This document shows, in pieces, positions 25,171 through 35,452 of a stretch of DNA of 64,000 nt. Positions within the stretch are counted from its first letter, which is position 1; every line of letters starts with the position of its first letter. The position numbers and the translations under genes are program-made. The notes beneath the pieces were generated by a model. It was not told the origin of the DNA and searched no databases. It was given only the letters and a program-made list of their open reading frames with translations. Location of the stretch: contig JANXBX010000009.1 of the NCBI GenBank assembly GCA_025060595.1, positions 1 to 64,000 on the forward strand. Direction: 5' to 3'. The stretch comes from Synergistota bacterium. Lineage in GTDB: Bacteria > Synergistota > GBS-1.

Positions 25171-26643
25171 TTATTTTTTAAAAAGCTTCTTCCAATTCAT
25201 AATATCTCCCATAGTAACACTGGGTTCCTCACCAAGGATTTCTTTCATACTTTCCTTAAGCTTTTCTTCTTGTTCTCTCTTTTCTTCTTCTTTTTTCCTT
25301 CTTTCTTCTCTTTCCCTTTCAAGAATAAGCTCCTTAACACTTAACCTTATTCTTCTTTCTTCCGGTTTAACCTCAAGAACCTTAACCTCTAACTCTTCTC
25401 CCTCTTTAACACACTCACTCGGATGTCTAATTCTGCCTTTGGTAAGATGAGAAACATGTATTAATCCTTCAACACCAGGTCTAAGTTCAACAAAAGCACC
25501 GAAGTCCGCAAGCTTTGTAACTTTAACTTTAAGAATATCCCCAACCTTAAACACATCAGCAATACCTTCCCAAGGATCTAAAAGCTGTTTCCTTCCTAAT
25601 CTCATTTTCTTCTCAGCTGCATTAATATTCAGGATTTTTACTTTAATTTTTTGCCCTTCCCTTACTATCTTTTTGGGATTTTCTACATCAACCCAATCTA
25701 AATCTCTTAAAAATATAAGCCCTTCTACACCTGGTTCAAGCTCAACAAAAACTCCAAAATTAGTAATTCTTGTAACTTTACCTTCACAAATATCTCCTAC
25801 TTTATATTTTTCCTCTATACTATCCCAAGGGTTAGGCTGAAGTTGCTTTAAACTTAAAGACACTTTTTCTTCATCTGGTTTAACTTCTATAACCTTAGCT
25901 TTGATTTTTTGTCCCTTTCTTACTACATCTCTTGGTTGAACATCCCTGCTCCAAGAAAGCTCACTTAAATGTATCAAACCTTCGACTGGTCCAAGATCAA
26001 CAAAAACGCCGAAATTAGTTATTCCGCTAACCTTACCTTCAACAATGTCACCTTCTTTAAGAGTTGAAAGCAACTTTTCTTTCTCCTTTTGAAATTCTTC
26101 CTCGAGAACTGCTCTTCTTGAAAGTATAATTCTCCTTTTTTTCTTATCAGCTTCAACAATTTTCACTTCTATGTCTTTACCTTTAAACTTCCAGGGAGAA
26201 ACAGGTTTTTCAGGAAGAGAAAGATGTGACTGAGGGATGAATCCTTCTAATCCAAAAACATCTACCATTAACCCCCCTTTAACCTTTTTAATTCCCTTCA
26301 CCTTTAACACTTTGTCCTCGCTCTGAAAACTCCTTATACGATCCCAAGCTTCTTCAAATACAGCACGCCATCTTGAAAGACGTATTAAGCCATCGTCTCC
26401 CTTACCAATATCTAAAACATAAACTTTAACTTTATCACCAATTTCTGGCTTTCTATCCTTTTCAACTATAAAGGGAGCCGCCCATTCTCCCTTTGGTATT
26501 ACCCCCTCTGTTTTAGTTCCTATATCTACTATTATCTCCTCAGGCTTAACCTGAACAATTCTCCCCTCTAAGATATCTCCTTTTTGAGGTTGACAAATTT
26601 CAACAGGATAAGTCGCATTTCCCTGGGCTTGAACTACGTTCAT
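25171..26643 (-). CDS. rpsA: Ribosomal protein S1
   Basis: A 490-residue protein with five S1 RNA-binding repeats, starting near residues 22, 108, 198, 284 and 370. Repeats 3-5 are the most canonical (GKVSGITNFGVFVDLGPVEG, GKVTRITNFGVFVELEPGVE, VTKLADFGAFVELRPGVEG). A charged helical tail rich in Glu, Arg and Lys follows (about 440-475). S1 helps mRNA binding to the 30S subunit. The start is ATG 26643 because GGGGGTGA lies just upstream; ATG 26661 is an alternative. It overlaps ispH by 44 bases in another frame. In many Clostridia IspH and S1 are one fused protein. Confidence 0.9.
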   Translation of the reverse strand: MNVVQAQGNATYPVEICQPQKGDILEGRIVQVKPEEIIVDIGTKTEGVIPKGEWAAPFIVEKDRKPEIGDKVKVYVLDIGKGDDGLIRLSRWRAVFEEAWDRIRSFQSEDKVLKVKGIKKVKGGLMVDVFGLEGFIPQSHLSLPEKPVSPWKFKGKDIEVKIVEADKKKRRIILSRRAVLEEEFQKEKEKLLSTLKEGDIVEGKVSGITNFGVFVDLGPVEGLIHLSELSWSRDVQPRDVVRKGQKIKAKVIEVKPDEEKVSLSLKQLQPNPWDSIEEKYKVGDICEGKVTRITNFGVFVELEPGVEGLIFLRDLDWVDVENPKKIVREGQKIKVKILNINAAEKKMRLGRKQLLDPWEGIADVFKVGDILKVKVTKLADFGAFVELRPGVEGLIHVSHLTKGRIRHPSECVKEGEELEVKVLEVKPEERRIRLSVKELILEREREERRKKEEEKREQEEKLKESMKEILGEEPSVTMGDIMNWKKLFKK

Positions 26644-27490
26644 TCCAAACTTCACCCCCATATTTTCTTAAAATCGCCAAAACTGCTTTTATTTGCCAAT
26701 CTGGGGTTGAAGCCCCGCTGGCCAATCCAATATTCTCTAACCCTTTAAACCACCCCCCAGAAATCTCCTTCGGAGATTCTATATGATAAACATTCTTTAA
26801 GTAACCTTGACACAATCCCACAAGTCTTTTCGTATTAGCACTGTTTTTACCTCCAACAACTAAGATCGCATCGCTTCTTAAAACTAAATCTTTCACAGCT
26901 TTTTCTCTTCTAATAGTAGCATCACATATTGTGTTAACCAATTTTAATTCTTTTACTCTTTGAGAGAGGTCTATAGCCAATTTTATAAAGACACTTAACT
27001 CTTGAGTAGTCTGAGAAACCAAACCTATTTTATCAGATATAGAAATAAAATCCAAGTCCCTTTCCTTTTCAATTACAAAAACTCTTTCCTTAATATAACT
27101 TATAACTCCCTGAACTTCAGGATGATTCAAGTCACCATAAAGTAAAATACTATAGCCCTTATCAACTAGCGATTGGACAACCTTTCTAATTCTTTTAACA
27201 AAAGGACATGTAGCATCTACTAACTTGCTATCTTTTTTTAAAAGAACTTCTATCTCTTCTTGTCTCAAGCCATGAGATCTTATAACAACATAAGATCCTA
27301 TAGGTATATCCTCCACACTTTCTACGCTTATTAAACCCTTCGTTTTTAATCGATTCATTTCTAAGGGGTTATGAATCAGGTTTCCAATCACATATACCCT
27401 ATTAACTTCAGTAAGAAGTTTTTCCACTATATTGACAGCTCTTTTAACTCCAAAACAAAAACCTATTTCAGAGGATAATAAAACTTTCAT
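26600..27490 (-). CDS. ispH: 4-hydroxy-3-methylbut-2-enyl diphosphate reductase
   Basis: A 296-residue IspH with the three cluster cysteines in GFCFGVKRAV, DATCPFVKRI and NTICDATIRR, plus YGDLNHPEVQG and SGASTPDWQI. It performs the last step of the MEP isoprenoid pathway. The start is ATG 27490 with AGGTG 8 bases upstream; the frame stays open to 27526 but lacks a better site. A TATAAT hexamer lies just upstream. Confidence 0.93.
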   Translation of the reverse strand: MKVLLSSEIGFCFGVKRAVNIVEKLLTEVNRVYVIGNLIHNPLEMNRLKTKGLISVESVEDIPIGSYVVIRSHGLRQEEIEVLLKKDSKLVDATCPFVKRIRKVVQSLVDKGYSILLYGDLNHPEVQGVISYIKERVFVIEKERDLDFISISDKIGLVSQTTQELSVFIKLAIDLSQRVKELKLVNTICDATIRREKAVKDLVLRSDAILVVGGKNSANTKRLVGLCQGYLKNVYHIESPKEISGGWFKGLENIGLASGASTPDWQIKAVLAILRKYGGEVWNERSSSPGKCDLSC

Positions 27491-27505
27491 AACAGAGACA
27501 CCTAT

Positions 27506-27511
27506 ATTATA
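27506..27511 (-). promoter_or_regulatory. Possible -10 box for ispH-rpsA
   Basis: A perfect TATAAT on the minus strand in the 51-base gap between miaA and ispH, about 16 bases before the ispH start. No clear -35 box is seen at 16-18 bases. This would be an internal promoter for ispH, rpsA and the genes beyond. Confidence 0.35.
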
Positions 27512-27541
27512 TTTTAATTTAAACAAAATTGGCTATTATTA

Positions 27542-28459
27542 TTAAAGGCTGGTATTTAGCCATCTTTCCACCCTTTCCAATATTTCCTTGAGGTTGTCAG
27601 GATGAAACCACTCTACGTCCTTCCATTTACCAAACCATGTCATCTGTCTTTTCGCATAGTGTCTTGTATCTTTTTTTATAGCATTTATTGCTTCCTTTAA
27701 TGAATACTTTCCCCTGAAATAATCACATATTTCTCTATATCCATGTCCTTTCATTGCTGGAAGATCAGGAGAGTACCCTGCCTCAAGCAAACTTTTAACT
27801 TCTTCTACAAGTCCTTGAGAAATCATCTTTTCTACTCTTTTATCTATACGATCATAAAGTTCGCTTCTCTCTCTATTCAAACCTATCCAAAGTATTTTAT
27901 AATCATTTTTGTCCTTTCTCTTGCAAGAATGCCAATAACTTAAAGGTTTACCTGTAATATAGTAAACTTCCAAAGCCCGCACCATTCTGTGAAGGTCGTT
28001 AGAGTGAATTCTTTTAGCACTTATAGGATCAACCTTTGATAACTCTTCATAAAGTCTATCTTTCCCGAGTTGAGTAAGACTCTTACGTAAATTTTCATCA
28101 GCCTTAGGCAAGTAAGATATGGGGTTTCTAAGAAAAAGCCAGTAGTAAAGAGCGCTTCCTCCAACCATAAGAGGAATCTTTCCGCGTTCAAGAATACCAT
28201 TAATTATTTTACTAGCATCAATACAGAAGTCTCCTGCTGTGTAAACCTCATTTGGGAAAACTATATCTATAAGGTAGTGAGGGATTTTATTCCTTATCTC
28301 CAAGGGAGGCTTAGCTGTACCAATATCCATAAGTTTGTATATCTGCTTAGAATCTACTGAAACTATTTCACAATTAAACCTTTTAGCGATTTCGATCGAG
28401 GTTTCTGTTTTCCCCACAGCTGTAGGTCCGAGTAAAACTATTACTATTTTCTTAACCAT
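27542..28459 (-). CDS. miaA: tRNA dimethylallyltransferase MiaA
   Basis: A 305-residue MiaA with the P-loop LLGPTAVGKTETSIEIAKRF, VSVDSKQIYKLMDIGTAKP, and VGGSALYYWLF. It adds a dimethylallyl group to A37 of tRNAs reading UNN codons. The substrate comes from the MEP pathway, whose last enzyme, IspH, is encoded next. It overlaps mutL by 16 bases; the ribosome binding site is poor, so coupling is likely. Confidence 0.94.
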   Translation of the reverse strand: MVKKIVIVLLGPTAVGKTETSIEIAKRFNCEIVSVDSKQIYKLMDIGTAKPPLEIRNKIPHYLIDIVFPNEVYTAGDFCIDASKIINGILERGKIPLMVGGSALYYWLFLRNPISYLPKADENLRKSLTQLGKDRLYEELSKVDPISAKRIHSNDLHRMVRALEVYYITGKPLSYWHSCKRKDKNDYKILWIGLNRERSELYDRIDKRVEKMISQGLVEEVKSLLEAGYSPDLPAMKGHGYREICDYFRGKYSLKEAINAIKKDTRHYAKRQMTWFGKWKDVEWFHPDNLKEILERVERWLNTSL

Positions 28460-30078
28460 TTTTCTATTTCTTCATAAGTCAAAAGATATTTTATCGGCCT
28501 ACCATGCGGGCAGAGATCAAAGTTTCCACACTGAGCAAGCTCATCCAATAGAAGTTGCAATTCTTCTAAAGTTTTAATATCACCAAGTTTAGGAGCCGCA
28601 TGACAAGCAAGATCAGCCCATGCTTTTATTAGATCTATACTTCCCTCATTAAGTAGCGACTTTATCGCCTCTCCCCAATTTATTTTCAAATCTGACAAGG
28701 GGGAAGGCACACCTCGCAATAAAAAAGCATTTTTACCAAATTCTTCTATTTCAAAGCCCAGTTCTTTAAATAAAGCAATTCTATCACGTAAAGTAGAGGA
28801 GGTATAAGAATCGAACTGTAAAACAAAAGGAACAAGAAGTTGAACCGTAACTTTAGAACTTTTAAGTCTTTCAAAAATGAGCCTTTCTAATAAGGCATGA
28901 GGATCTATTATTGCTATCCCTATAGGCGTTTCAGCTATAAAATACCCCCTTTCAGTACGAGCGATGACTTTTATTGAACTTGAGAACTCTTTTTCCTTAC
29001 ATTCATATTCAAATAAGCTCTCTCTCAAGGTCATAGAATTTTCTGTTTTTTCTTCTACATAAAGAGGGGTTCTAGGAATAGAGGCTCTAAAATCCATTGC
29101 AGAAAGCTTTTTTATGGAAAAGGCTTTTCTAATGGCATTGTACACAAACGTATAAACCTCACTTGCTTCTAAAAACCTTATTTCAAGTTTGGTGGGATGA
29201 ACGTTTGGGTCAATAAGAAAGGGTTTTGCACCAAGTTTAATAAATCCCATAACCGGAAATTTCCCTGGAGGAAAGGATAGAGAATCTGTAATAGCCCTCC
29301 TAATTAAATCGTTTTTAACAGGTCTGTTATTTATAAAAATAAACAACTCTCCGCTGCTCTTGCCAGAAAATGATAAAAAACCTTCAAGTTCGTATTTGTT
29401 ATTGCTGAATTTTAATTCTTTCATCTCTTTTAAAAATTCAATTCCAAATATATTTTTTATATTATCCTCTAAGGTGTTACCACTGCTTAAAAACAAGTCT
29501 TCATTCTTATATAAATAAAACTTAACATTAGAAAAAGCTAGAATATAAGATAATACTATTTTAAGTATTTTATTCCATTCTATCGATGAGCTTCTTAAAA
29601 GTTTTCTTCTTAAAGGTAAGTTATAAAACAGAGAACGAACTATTACAGTTGTCCCTTCGCCAAAAAACCCTAACTCTTTGTGAACTTTTTTACCCCCATT
29701 TATAATTATCCTTGTTCCTAAGTTTTCACCTTTAGCATGAGTTATAAGTTCTACTATTGCAACTTCGGCGATGCTCGGTAAAGCTTCTCCTCGAAAGCCT
29801 AATGTATTAAGATTATATAGATCATCCAAGGAAGAAATTTTACTTGTAGCGTATCTCTCAAAAGCAAGCTCCACATCATCCATTGGTATTCCAATTCCAT
29901 CGTCAGATACTTTTATTAATTCTCTTCCTCCATCCTCAATATAAATTCTTATTTCCTTAGAAAAAGCGTCTAAAGAGTTTTCAATAAGCTCTTTAACTAC
30001 AGAAGCAGGTCTTTCAACAACCTCTCCTGCTGCTATTTTCGAAACGATTTCTTGAGGAAGTCTTTTTATTTTTCCCAA
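28444..30078 (-). CDS. mutL: DNA mismatch repair protein MutL
   Basis: A 544-residue MutL. The GHKL ATPase head has KIAAGEVVERPASVVKELIE and DDGIGIP, with GFRGEALPSI. The C-terminal dimer domain has the endonuclease-type motif as DPHALLERLIFE (usually DQHA-x2-E-x4-E) and the zinc-site CPHGRP near the end. So this is the nicking MutL of bacteria lacking MutH, with Gln replaced by Pro in the motif. The TTG start lies 7 bases after AAGGAGG. It follows mutS by 12 bases. Confidence 0.93.
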   Translation of the reverse strand: MGKIKRLPQEIVSKIAAGEVVERPASVVKELIENSLDAFSKEIRIYIEDGGRELIKVSDDGIGIPMDDVELAFERYATSKISSLDDLYNLNTLGFRGEALPSIAEVAIVELITHAKGENLGTRIIINGGKKVHKELGFFGEGTTVIVRSLFYNLPLRRKLLRSSSIEWNKILKIVLSYILAFSNVKFYLYKNEDLFLSSGNTLEDNIKNIFGIEFLKEMKELKFSNNKYELEGFLSFSGKSSGELFIFINNRPVKNDLIRRAITDSLSFPPGKFPVMGFIKLGAKPFLIDPNVHPTKLEIRFLEASEVYTFVYNAIRKAFSIKKLSAMDFRASIPRTPLYVEEKTENSMTLRESLFEYECKEKEFSSSIKVIARTERGYFIAETPIGIAIIDPHALLERLIFERLKSSKVTVQLLVPFVLQFDSYTSSTLRDRIALFKELGFEIEEFGKNAFLLRGVPSPLSDLKINWGEAIKSLLNEGSIDLIKAWADLACHAAPKLGDIKTLEELQLLLDELAQCGNFDLCPHGRPIKYLLTYEEIEKWLRK

Positions 30079-30090
30079 AAAACCGCCTCC

Positions 30091-32508
30091 TTAACTAACA
30101 AATAAACTCAGCTGTTTAGGAGGATAAAAAGTCTCTTCTTTCTTTTCTAGCTTTCTTAAAATTTCGTTAGCCCTTCTTACGACCTCTGAAGGAAGACCTG
30201 CTATTTTTGCAACTTCTATACCGTAGCTTTTGTTCATCTTGCCACTTCTAACTTTATATAAGAAGGTAAGCCCTTCACCCTTGTCATCAACTGCCATATG
30301 GTAATTCTTAAGAGCAGGTAAGTACCTCTCGAGTTCTGTTAGTTCATGATAATGAGTTGCAAAAAGAACCTTTGCTCCTACAAAGTTATATAAATACTCT
30401 ATAACAGCCCAAGCAATACTCAATCCATCATAAGTACTCGTTCCTCTCCCTACCTCATCCAAAATAACCAGGCTTTTAGGGGTAGCATTTCTAAGAATAT
30501 TTGCAGTTTCTGACATTTCTATCATAAAAGTACTTTCTCCTCTAGAAATATCATCCATAGCACCTATGCGAGTAAATATCCTATCTACCAAGCCTATTTT
30601 AGCTAGTTTAGCCGGGACAAAGCTTCCCATTTGAGCCATTATAACTATATGAGCTACTTGTCTCAAATAAGTTGATTTTCCAGCCATATTAGGCCCAGTT
30701 AAAATTATAATTCTACATTTGGACTGATCCAAATAAACATCGTTCGGGATAAACCTTTCTCTACCTACAAAGCACTCTACAACAGGATGTCTACCATCTT
30801 TTATAGTAATTACATTAGAGTCTATAATTTCCGGTTTAACATAACCATTTTTAAGAGCTACAAAGGCCAAGGATGAAAGAACATCTATTTCTGCAATAGC
30901 ATCAGAAAGTTTTTTTAAAGAATCAGCTCTTCTCAAAATCTTCTCCCTTAACTCTTCTTTTATCTTTGAAGTTATCTCCATTATTCTTTCTTCTGCCGTT
31001 AATATTCTCTCCTCATATTCCTTTAATTCTCTGGTTATAAATCTTTCCGCCTGAACTAGAGTTTGCTTTCTTTCATAGTCAGAAGGAACCATGTTTACGT
31101 TTGCTTTAGTAACTTCTATGTAATAGCCAAAAACCTTGTTATAACCAACTTTTAGAGATTTTATACCCGTTCTTTTTCTCTCTCTCTCCTCAAATGAAAC
31201 TATCCATTGTCTTCCTTCCATTAAGAGATTTTTAAGCTCATCGAGTTCTTCGTCATAACCTATCCTGATAAAATCTTCATCATTTATAGAATGAGGAGGA
31301 AGATCAACTAAAACTTCGTCCAAAATTTCAAACACATCCAGGCTCTCAAAGATTGGTTCTAGTAGTTTTTCAAAAAGAGGAATGTTTTCTAGCAGCTTTA
31401 ATATCTCAGGAAGCCTACTTAAGGAATCTCTAAGCATAGCTAAATCTTTAGCACTGAAAGTCTTTAAACCTAACCTTCCTAAGATTCTATCTATATCGTA
31501 TATACCGCTTAAGTTTTCCCTGATCTTACGAAGAGAATTAAAATCATTATAAAAATATTCCACTCTATTAAGGCGCTCTTTTATTTTCTCTTTAGATCTA
31601 AGAGGCCTTAAAATCCACAATTTGAGCATCCTTCGACCCATTGGAGTTACCGTTTTATTGAGGACACCAAAAAGAGTAGCTTCCTCATCTCCATGAAGTC
31701 CTTGAATAAGTTCAAGGTTCTTCTGTGTTGTATAATCTAATACCACAAAGTCCTTAGGATGCTGAACCTTTATTTGCGTTATATGTTTAAGATCTACAAG
31801 TTGAGTCCGTTGAAGATAAGAAAGCAAAGCACCCGCTGCTGCTATACCACTATGTTTATCTTTACAACCAAAAACTTCAAGACTCTTTACTCCAAAGTGC
31901 TTTTTTAAAACATTTTCAGCACTTCTCCAATCAAAGTCCGACTTAGGTAAAAAAGTCCTAGGAATATTTCCAGAAACAGCCTCAATATCAAAATTCTCTG
32001 GCAAAAGAAGTTCGCTGGGAGATAATCGTTCTATCTCTGAAAGAAAGTCTTTTTCATCAACTTCCATTAGATAAAAGTCTCCATCAATTAGATCAGCGTA
32101 ACTTAAACCAAATATATTACTACAAGGAAACACAGCAGCTATATAATTAGCCTCTCCCTCCTCACTTTCTATTGTTCCAGGTGTAACTATACGAACTACT
32201 TCTCGCTTTACTATTTTTTTATTCTCCGATTCTCCTACCTGCTCACATATAACAACCTTATAGCCTTTTTTGACAAGCTTTCGAAGATAGATACTAGCTG
32301 AGTGATAAGGAACCCCAGCAAGCGGAACCTTCTTTTCTCTATCTCTCGAAGTCAAAGTAAGACCAAGCTCTCGAGCTGCTATGTAAGCATCTTCATAAAA
32401 CATTTCATAAAAATCCCCCATCCTAAAAAAAACAATAGCATCGCGATATTTTTCTTTAATTTCCATATATTGTTTTAAAGCTGGAGTTAGTTCTTCTTTA
32501 TCAATCAT
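30091..32508 (-). CDS. mutS: DNA mismatch repair protein MutS
   Basis: An 805-residue MutS1. The mismatch-binding wedge is kept (FFRMGDFYEMFYEDA, residues about 28-42). The clamp/lever region follows, then the ABC ATPase with TGPNMAGKSTYLRQ and LVILDEVGRGTSTYDGLSIA. The ATG overlaps the ruvX stop (ATGA). The mutS-mutL-miaA order is a common bacterial arrangement. Confidence 0.96.
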   Translation of the reverse strand: MIDKEELTPALKQYMEIKEKYRDAIVFFRMGDFYEMFYEDAYIAARELGLTLTSRDREKKVPLAGVPYHSASIYLRKLVKKGYKVVICEQVGESENKKIVKREVVRIVTPGTIESEEGEANYIAAVFPCSNIFGLSYADLIDGDFYLMEVDEKDFLSEIERLSPSELLLPENFDIEAVSGNIPRTFLPKSDFDWRSAENVLKKHFGVKSLEVFGCKDKHSGIAAAGALLSYLQRTQLVDLKHITQIKVQHPKDFVVLDYTTQKNLELIQGLHGDEEATLFGVLNKTVTPMGRRMLKLWILRPLRSKEKIKERLNRVEYFYNDFNSLRKIRENLSGIYDIDRILGRLGLKTFSAKDLAMLRDSLSRLPEILKLLENIPLFEKLLEPIFESLDVFEILDEVLVDLPPHSINDEDFIRIGYDEELDELKNLLMEGRQWIVSFEERERKRTGIKSLKVGYNKVFGYYIEVTKANVNMVPSDYERKQTLVQAERFITRELKEYEERILTAEERIMEITSKIKEELREKILRRADSLKKLSDAIAEIDVLSSLAFVALKNGYVKPEIIDSNVITIKDGRHPVVECFVGRERFIPNDVYLDQSKCRIIILTGPNMAGKSTYLRQVAHIVIMAQMGSFVPAKLAKIGLVDRIFTRIGAMDDISRGESTFMIEMSETANILRNATPKSLVILDEVGRGTSTYDGLSIAWAVIEYLYNFVGAKVLFATHYHELTELERYLPALKNYHMAVDDKGEGLTFLYKVRSGKMNKSYGIEVAKIAGLPSEVVRRANEILRKLEKKEETFYPPKQLSLFVS

Positions 32509-32909
32509 TTATTTCTGGTGCTCCTTAAAAAAGCTTCGAGTACTAAAGATGCTGCAATCTTATCCACAAGATTTTTCTTTTTCCTAAGTTTTATTTTGTG
32601 AAACTTCATAGTTTTCTCCGCCTCTGTTGAAGAAAACCACTCCTTCCAAAGATTAACCTTAAATCCAAGATTCTCCAATTCAAGTTTAAATTTCAAAACC
32701 TCTTCTTCCGAAGATCCCGAAACTCCATCGGTTCTTGCAGGAAAACCAAGAACAATTTCAAATTCTCCTAGCATTTGCTTTAGGTTAGCAAGTTCACCAC
32801 CTAAAGCTTCCTTTTTAACGATCTTAAATGGAATAGAAATTTTACCATCTGGATCACTAATAGCTATACCTATTCTTTTACTTCCCCAATCTAAACCTAC
32901 ATACCTCAT
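32505..32909 (-). CDS. ruvX: Putative Holliday junction resolvase / pre-16S rRNA nuclease (YqgF)
   Basis: A 134-residue RNase H-fold protein with VGLDWGSKRIGIAISDPDG at the N-terminus and LGFPARTDG. YqgF/RuvX is essential in E. coli for 16S rRNA 5' end maturation and has been called a resolvase. It is coupled to alaS by an overlap at its start and to mutS by ATGA at its stop; the alaS-yqgF pairing is widely conserved. Confidence 0.92.
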   Translation of the reverse strand: MRYVGLDWGSKRIGIAISDPDGKISIPFKIVKKEALGGELANLKQMLGEFEIVLGFPARTDGVSGSSEEEVLKFKLELENLGFKVNLWKEWFSSTEAEKTMKFHKIKLRKKKNLVDKIAASLVLEAFLRSTRNK

Positions 32910-35452
32910 AAATAGGCCTCAATATTAGCTAAGATTTCTTTTAATTTATTTAAATTCTTGCCACCGGCTTGAGCGTATCCTGGCTTACCACCGCCTCCCC
33001 CTCCAATTAAAACTCCTATGTTCCTAACAATTTTAGAGGCATCCCAACCGAGTTCCACTAAATCTGGTGTAACCATAACTATTAAAATAGTCCTATCCTC
33101 ATTCCCACTACCTAGAACAATTACACAGCTTTTAAATCGAGACTTAATCTCATCTCCAAGAATCCTAAGCTCAGAGACTTCTAAATCGTCAACAAAAGAG
33201 GAAAATACATTAACACCCTTTATTAATTTAGGAGAAATATTATCGATATAGAGTCTTCCTAATTCTATTCTCTTTTCTTTCAGAACCTTACTAAGCTCCT
33301 CTAATTCTTTTTCAAGAGAAATCACTTTGGATTTTTGCTCTTTTTCAAGAGATTTGATATATTCGAAAGCAGCTTTTCCGCAAACAGCTTCTATCCTACG
33401 CAAATTAGCTCCTATACCTGTTTCAGAAATTATTTTAAAAATCCCTATTATACCTGTTCTGTCAAGATGGGTTCCTCCACAAAGCTCAAGACTATAATTC
33501 CCTATCTTTAAAACCCTGACCTTTTCTCCATATTTGCCTTCAAAAAGAGCCTTAGCACCCATTCTTTTAGCTTCCTCAAGGTCCAGCCTGAGAACTTCTA
33601 CCTTAATGTCTTCCCATATCTTTTCATTAACTATTCTTTCCACTTTCTCTAGCTCTTCATCTGTAAGGGGAGAAAAGTGAGAAAAATCGAAACGAAGTTT
33701 ATCTGGAGCAACTAAAGATCCTGATTGTTTCACATGAGGACCTAAGACATCATGTAAAGCTTGATGAAGAAGATGAGTTGCTGTATGATGTTTCGCAGTT
33801 TCCCTTCTTAAGAGAGCATCCACTTCCACATTAATAATATCTCCTTCCCTTATGCTCCCTTTGATCGGAAAGACCTTATGTACTATTAATCCTTCTATAG
33901 GAGAATAAGTATCCTCTATTTTCCCCTCAAAGTTTAAAGAGAAAATTCGTCCTTTATCCCCAACTTGTCCACCCTTTTCAGGATAACATGGGGTTCTATC
34001 TAATATAATTTCAAAAAACTCTTTCGATTCAATTACTCTTAAGACTTTTGCTTGGGATTCAAGCTTATCATATCCAAGGAAAAAGGTTTCTCCAATTTCA
34101 TCTTTAAACCCTCTATATACTTCTTCAGCCATCTTTTTCTTAATACTGCGTCTTGCTCTCTCCTTTTGCTCTTCCATAGCCTTCAGGAACCCTTCTTCAT
34201 CTACATCAAGTTCATATTCACGAGCCATTTCTTTTGTGAGCTCATAAGGGAAGCCGTAAGTGTCATAAAGCTTAAAAACATCTTCACCTGCTAATATACC
34301 AGTATTATTAGACTTAGCTTTTGAGACCATCTCTTCAAACAAGCTAAGCCCATAAGATAGCGTGTTTCTAAATCTTTCCTCTTCTAACAAAATAACTTCT
34401 GAGACCAAGCGATGGTTTTCAGTTATTTCTGGATAATCCTTACCCATCATTTCTACAACTTTAGAAACAAGTTCGTGAAGAAAAGGTTTTTCAAAGCCAA
34501 GTTTCAAACCACTTACAACAGCTCTGCGTAGTATTCTTCTTAACACATAACCTCTTCCTTCATTAGAAGGCATTATTCCATCAGATATCATAAAGGTAAG
34601 TGCCCTAATATGATCGGCTATGATTTTCATGGCTCTATCAGTTTCGATACTATCTCCATATTTAATTCCACATAGGCTTTCTGTCCTCTTTATGATAGGA
34701 AAAAGAAGATCTGTTTCAAAATCATTTTTAACACCCTGCATTACAGAAGCAAGCCTTTCTAATCCCATACCTGTATCTATATTTTTTTTAGGTAATGGTT
34801 CTAAAGTACCATCTTCCCTCCTGTTATACTGCATAAAGACAAGATTCCAGAGCTCAAGATATCTATCACAATTACACCCAACACCGCAAGTATCTTTACC
34901 ACAACCAAATTCTTCTCCCTGATCTATTATGATTTCAGAACACGGTCCACACGGCCCCACAGGCCCAACTTTCCAAAAGTTATCTTCCTCTCCCATTCTT
35001 ATTATTCTTTCTTCTGAAAGACCTACATGCCTATGCCAGATGTCGAAGGCTTCTTCGTCATCTTTATAAATAGTAACCCAAAGTCTTTCTTTAGGTAATT
35101 CCAAAACCTCTGTGACGAATTTCCATGCCCAATCTATAGCTTCTTTTTTAAAATAATCTCCAAAAGAGAAATTCCCCAACATTTCAAAAAAAGTGTGATG
35201 TCTTGCTGTATATCCTACATTCTCTATATCGTTTGTCCTAACACACTTCTGACATGTAACAGCTCTATTAACAGGAGGAGCCTTTTCTCCAAGAAAGTAA
35301 GGCTTAAAGGGAACCATCCCAGCTATTGTAAGGAGTATTGTTGGATCATCAGGAATTAAAGAAAAACTAGGATAAACTTTATGCCCCCGTTCTTCAAAAA
35401 AACTAAGAAATATCTTTCTTAGTTCTTGCCCACTATACTTCTTATTTCTCAA
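32906..35452 (-). CDS. alaS: Alanyl-tRNA synthetase
   Basis: An 848-residue enzyme. The class II catalytic core is N-terminal (LRKIFLSFFEERGHKVYPS, TARHHTFFEMLGNFSFGDYF). The editing domain has HHTATHLLHQAL and CGGTHLDRTG as zinc ligands. The C-Ala domain ends with the glycine-rich GGGGGGKPGYAQAGG. The start is TTG 35452, overlapping the mtnA stop (TTGA) with GGGAGGGAG upstream. Confidence 0.96.
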   Translation of the reverse strand: MRNKKYSGQELRKIFLSFFEERGHKVYPSFSLIPDDPTILLTIAGMVPFKPYFLGEKAPPVNRAVTCQKCVRTNDIENVGYTARHHTFFEMLGNFSFGDYFKKEAIDWAWKFVTEVLELPKERLWVTIYKDDEEAFDIWHRHVGLSEERIIRMGEEDNFWKVGPVGPCGPCSEIIIDQGEEFGCGKDTCGVGCNCDRYLELWNLVFMQYNRREDGTLEPLPKKNIDTGMGLERLASVMQGVKNDFETDLLFPIIKRTESLCGIKYGDSIETDRAMKIIADHIRALTFMISDGIMPSNEGRGYVLRRILRRAVVSGLKLGFEKPFLHELVSKVVEMMGKDYPEITENHRLVSEVILLEEERFRNTLSYGLSLFEEMVSKAKSNNTGILAGEDVFKLYDTYGFPYELTKEMAREYELDVDEEGFLKAMEEQKERARRSIKKKMAEEVYRGFKDEIGETFFLGYDKLESQAKVLRVIESKEFFEIILDRTPCYPEKGGQVGDKGRIFSLNFEGKIEDTYSPIEGLIVHKVFPIKGSIREGDIINVEVDALLRRETAKHHTATHLLHQALHDVLGPHVKQSGSLVAPDKLRFDFSHFSPLTDEELEKVERIVNEKIWEDIKVEVLRLDLEEAKRMGAKALFEGKYGEKVRVLKIGNYSLELCGGTHLDRTGIIGIFKIISETGIGANLRRIEAVCGKAAFEYIKSLEKEQKSKVISLEKELEELSKVLKEKRIELGRLYIDNISPKLIKGVNVFSSFVDDLEVSELRILGDEIKSRFKSCVIVLGSGNEDRTILIVMVTPDLVELGWDASKIVRNIGVLIGGGGGGKPGYAQAGGKNLNKLKEILANIEAYL

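Noticed and set aside
28444-30078. MutL endonuclease motif reads DPHA rather than DQHA
   Set aside because: The acidic and His residues and CPHGRP are kept, and this position varies between lineages, so it is noted only in the gene entry.
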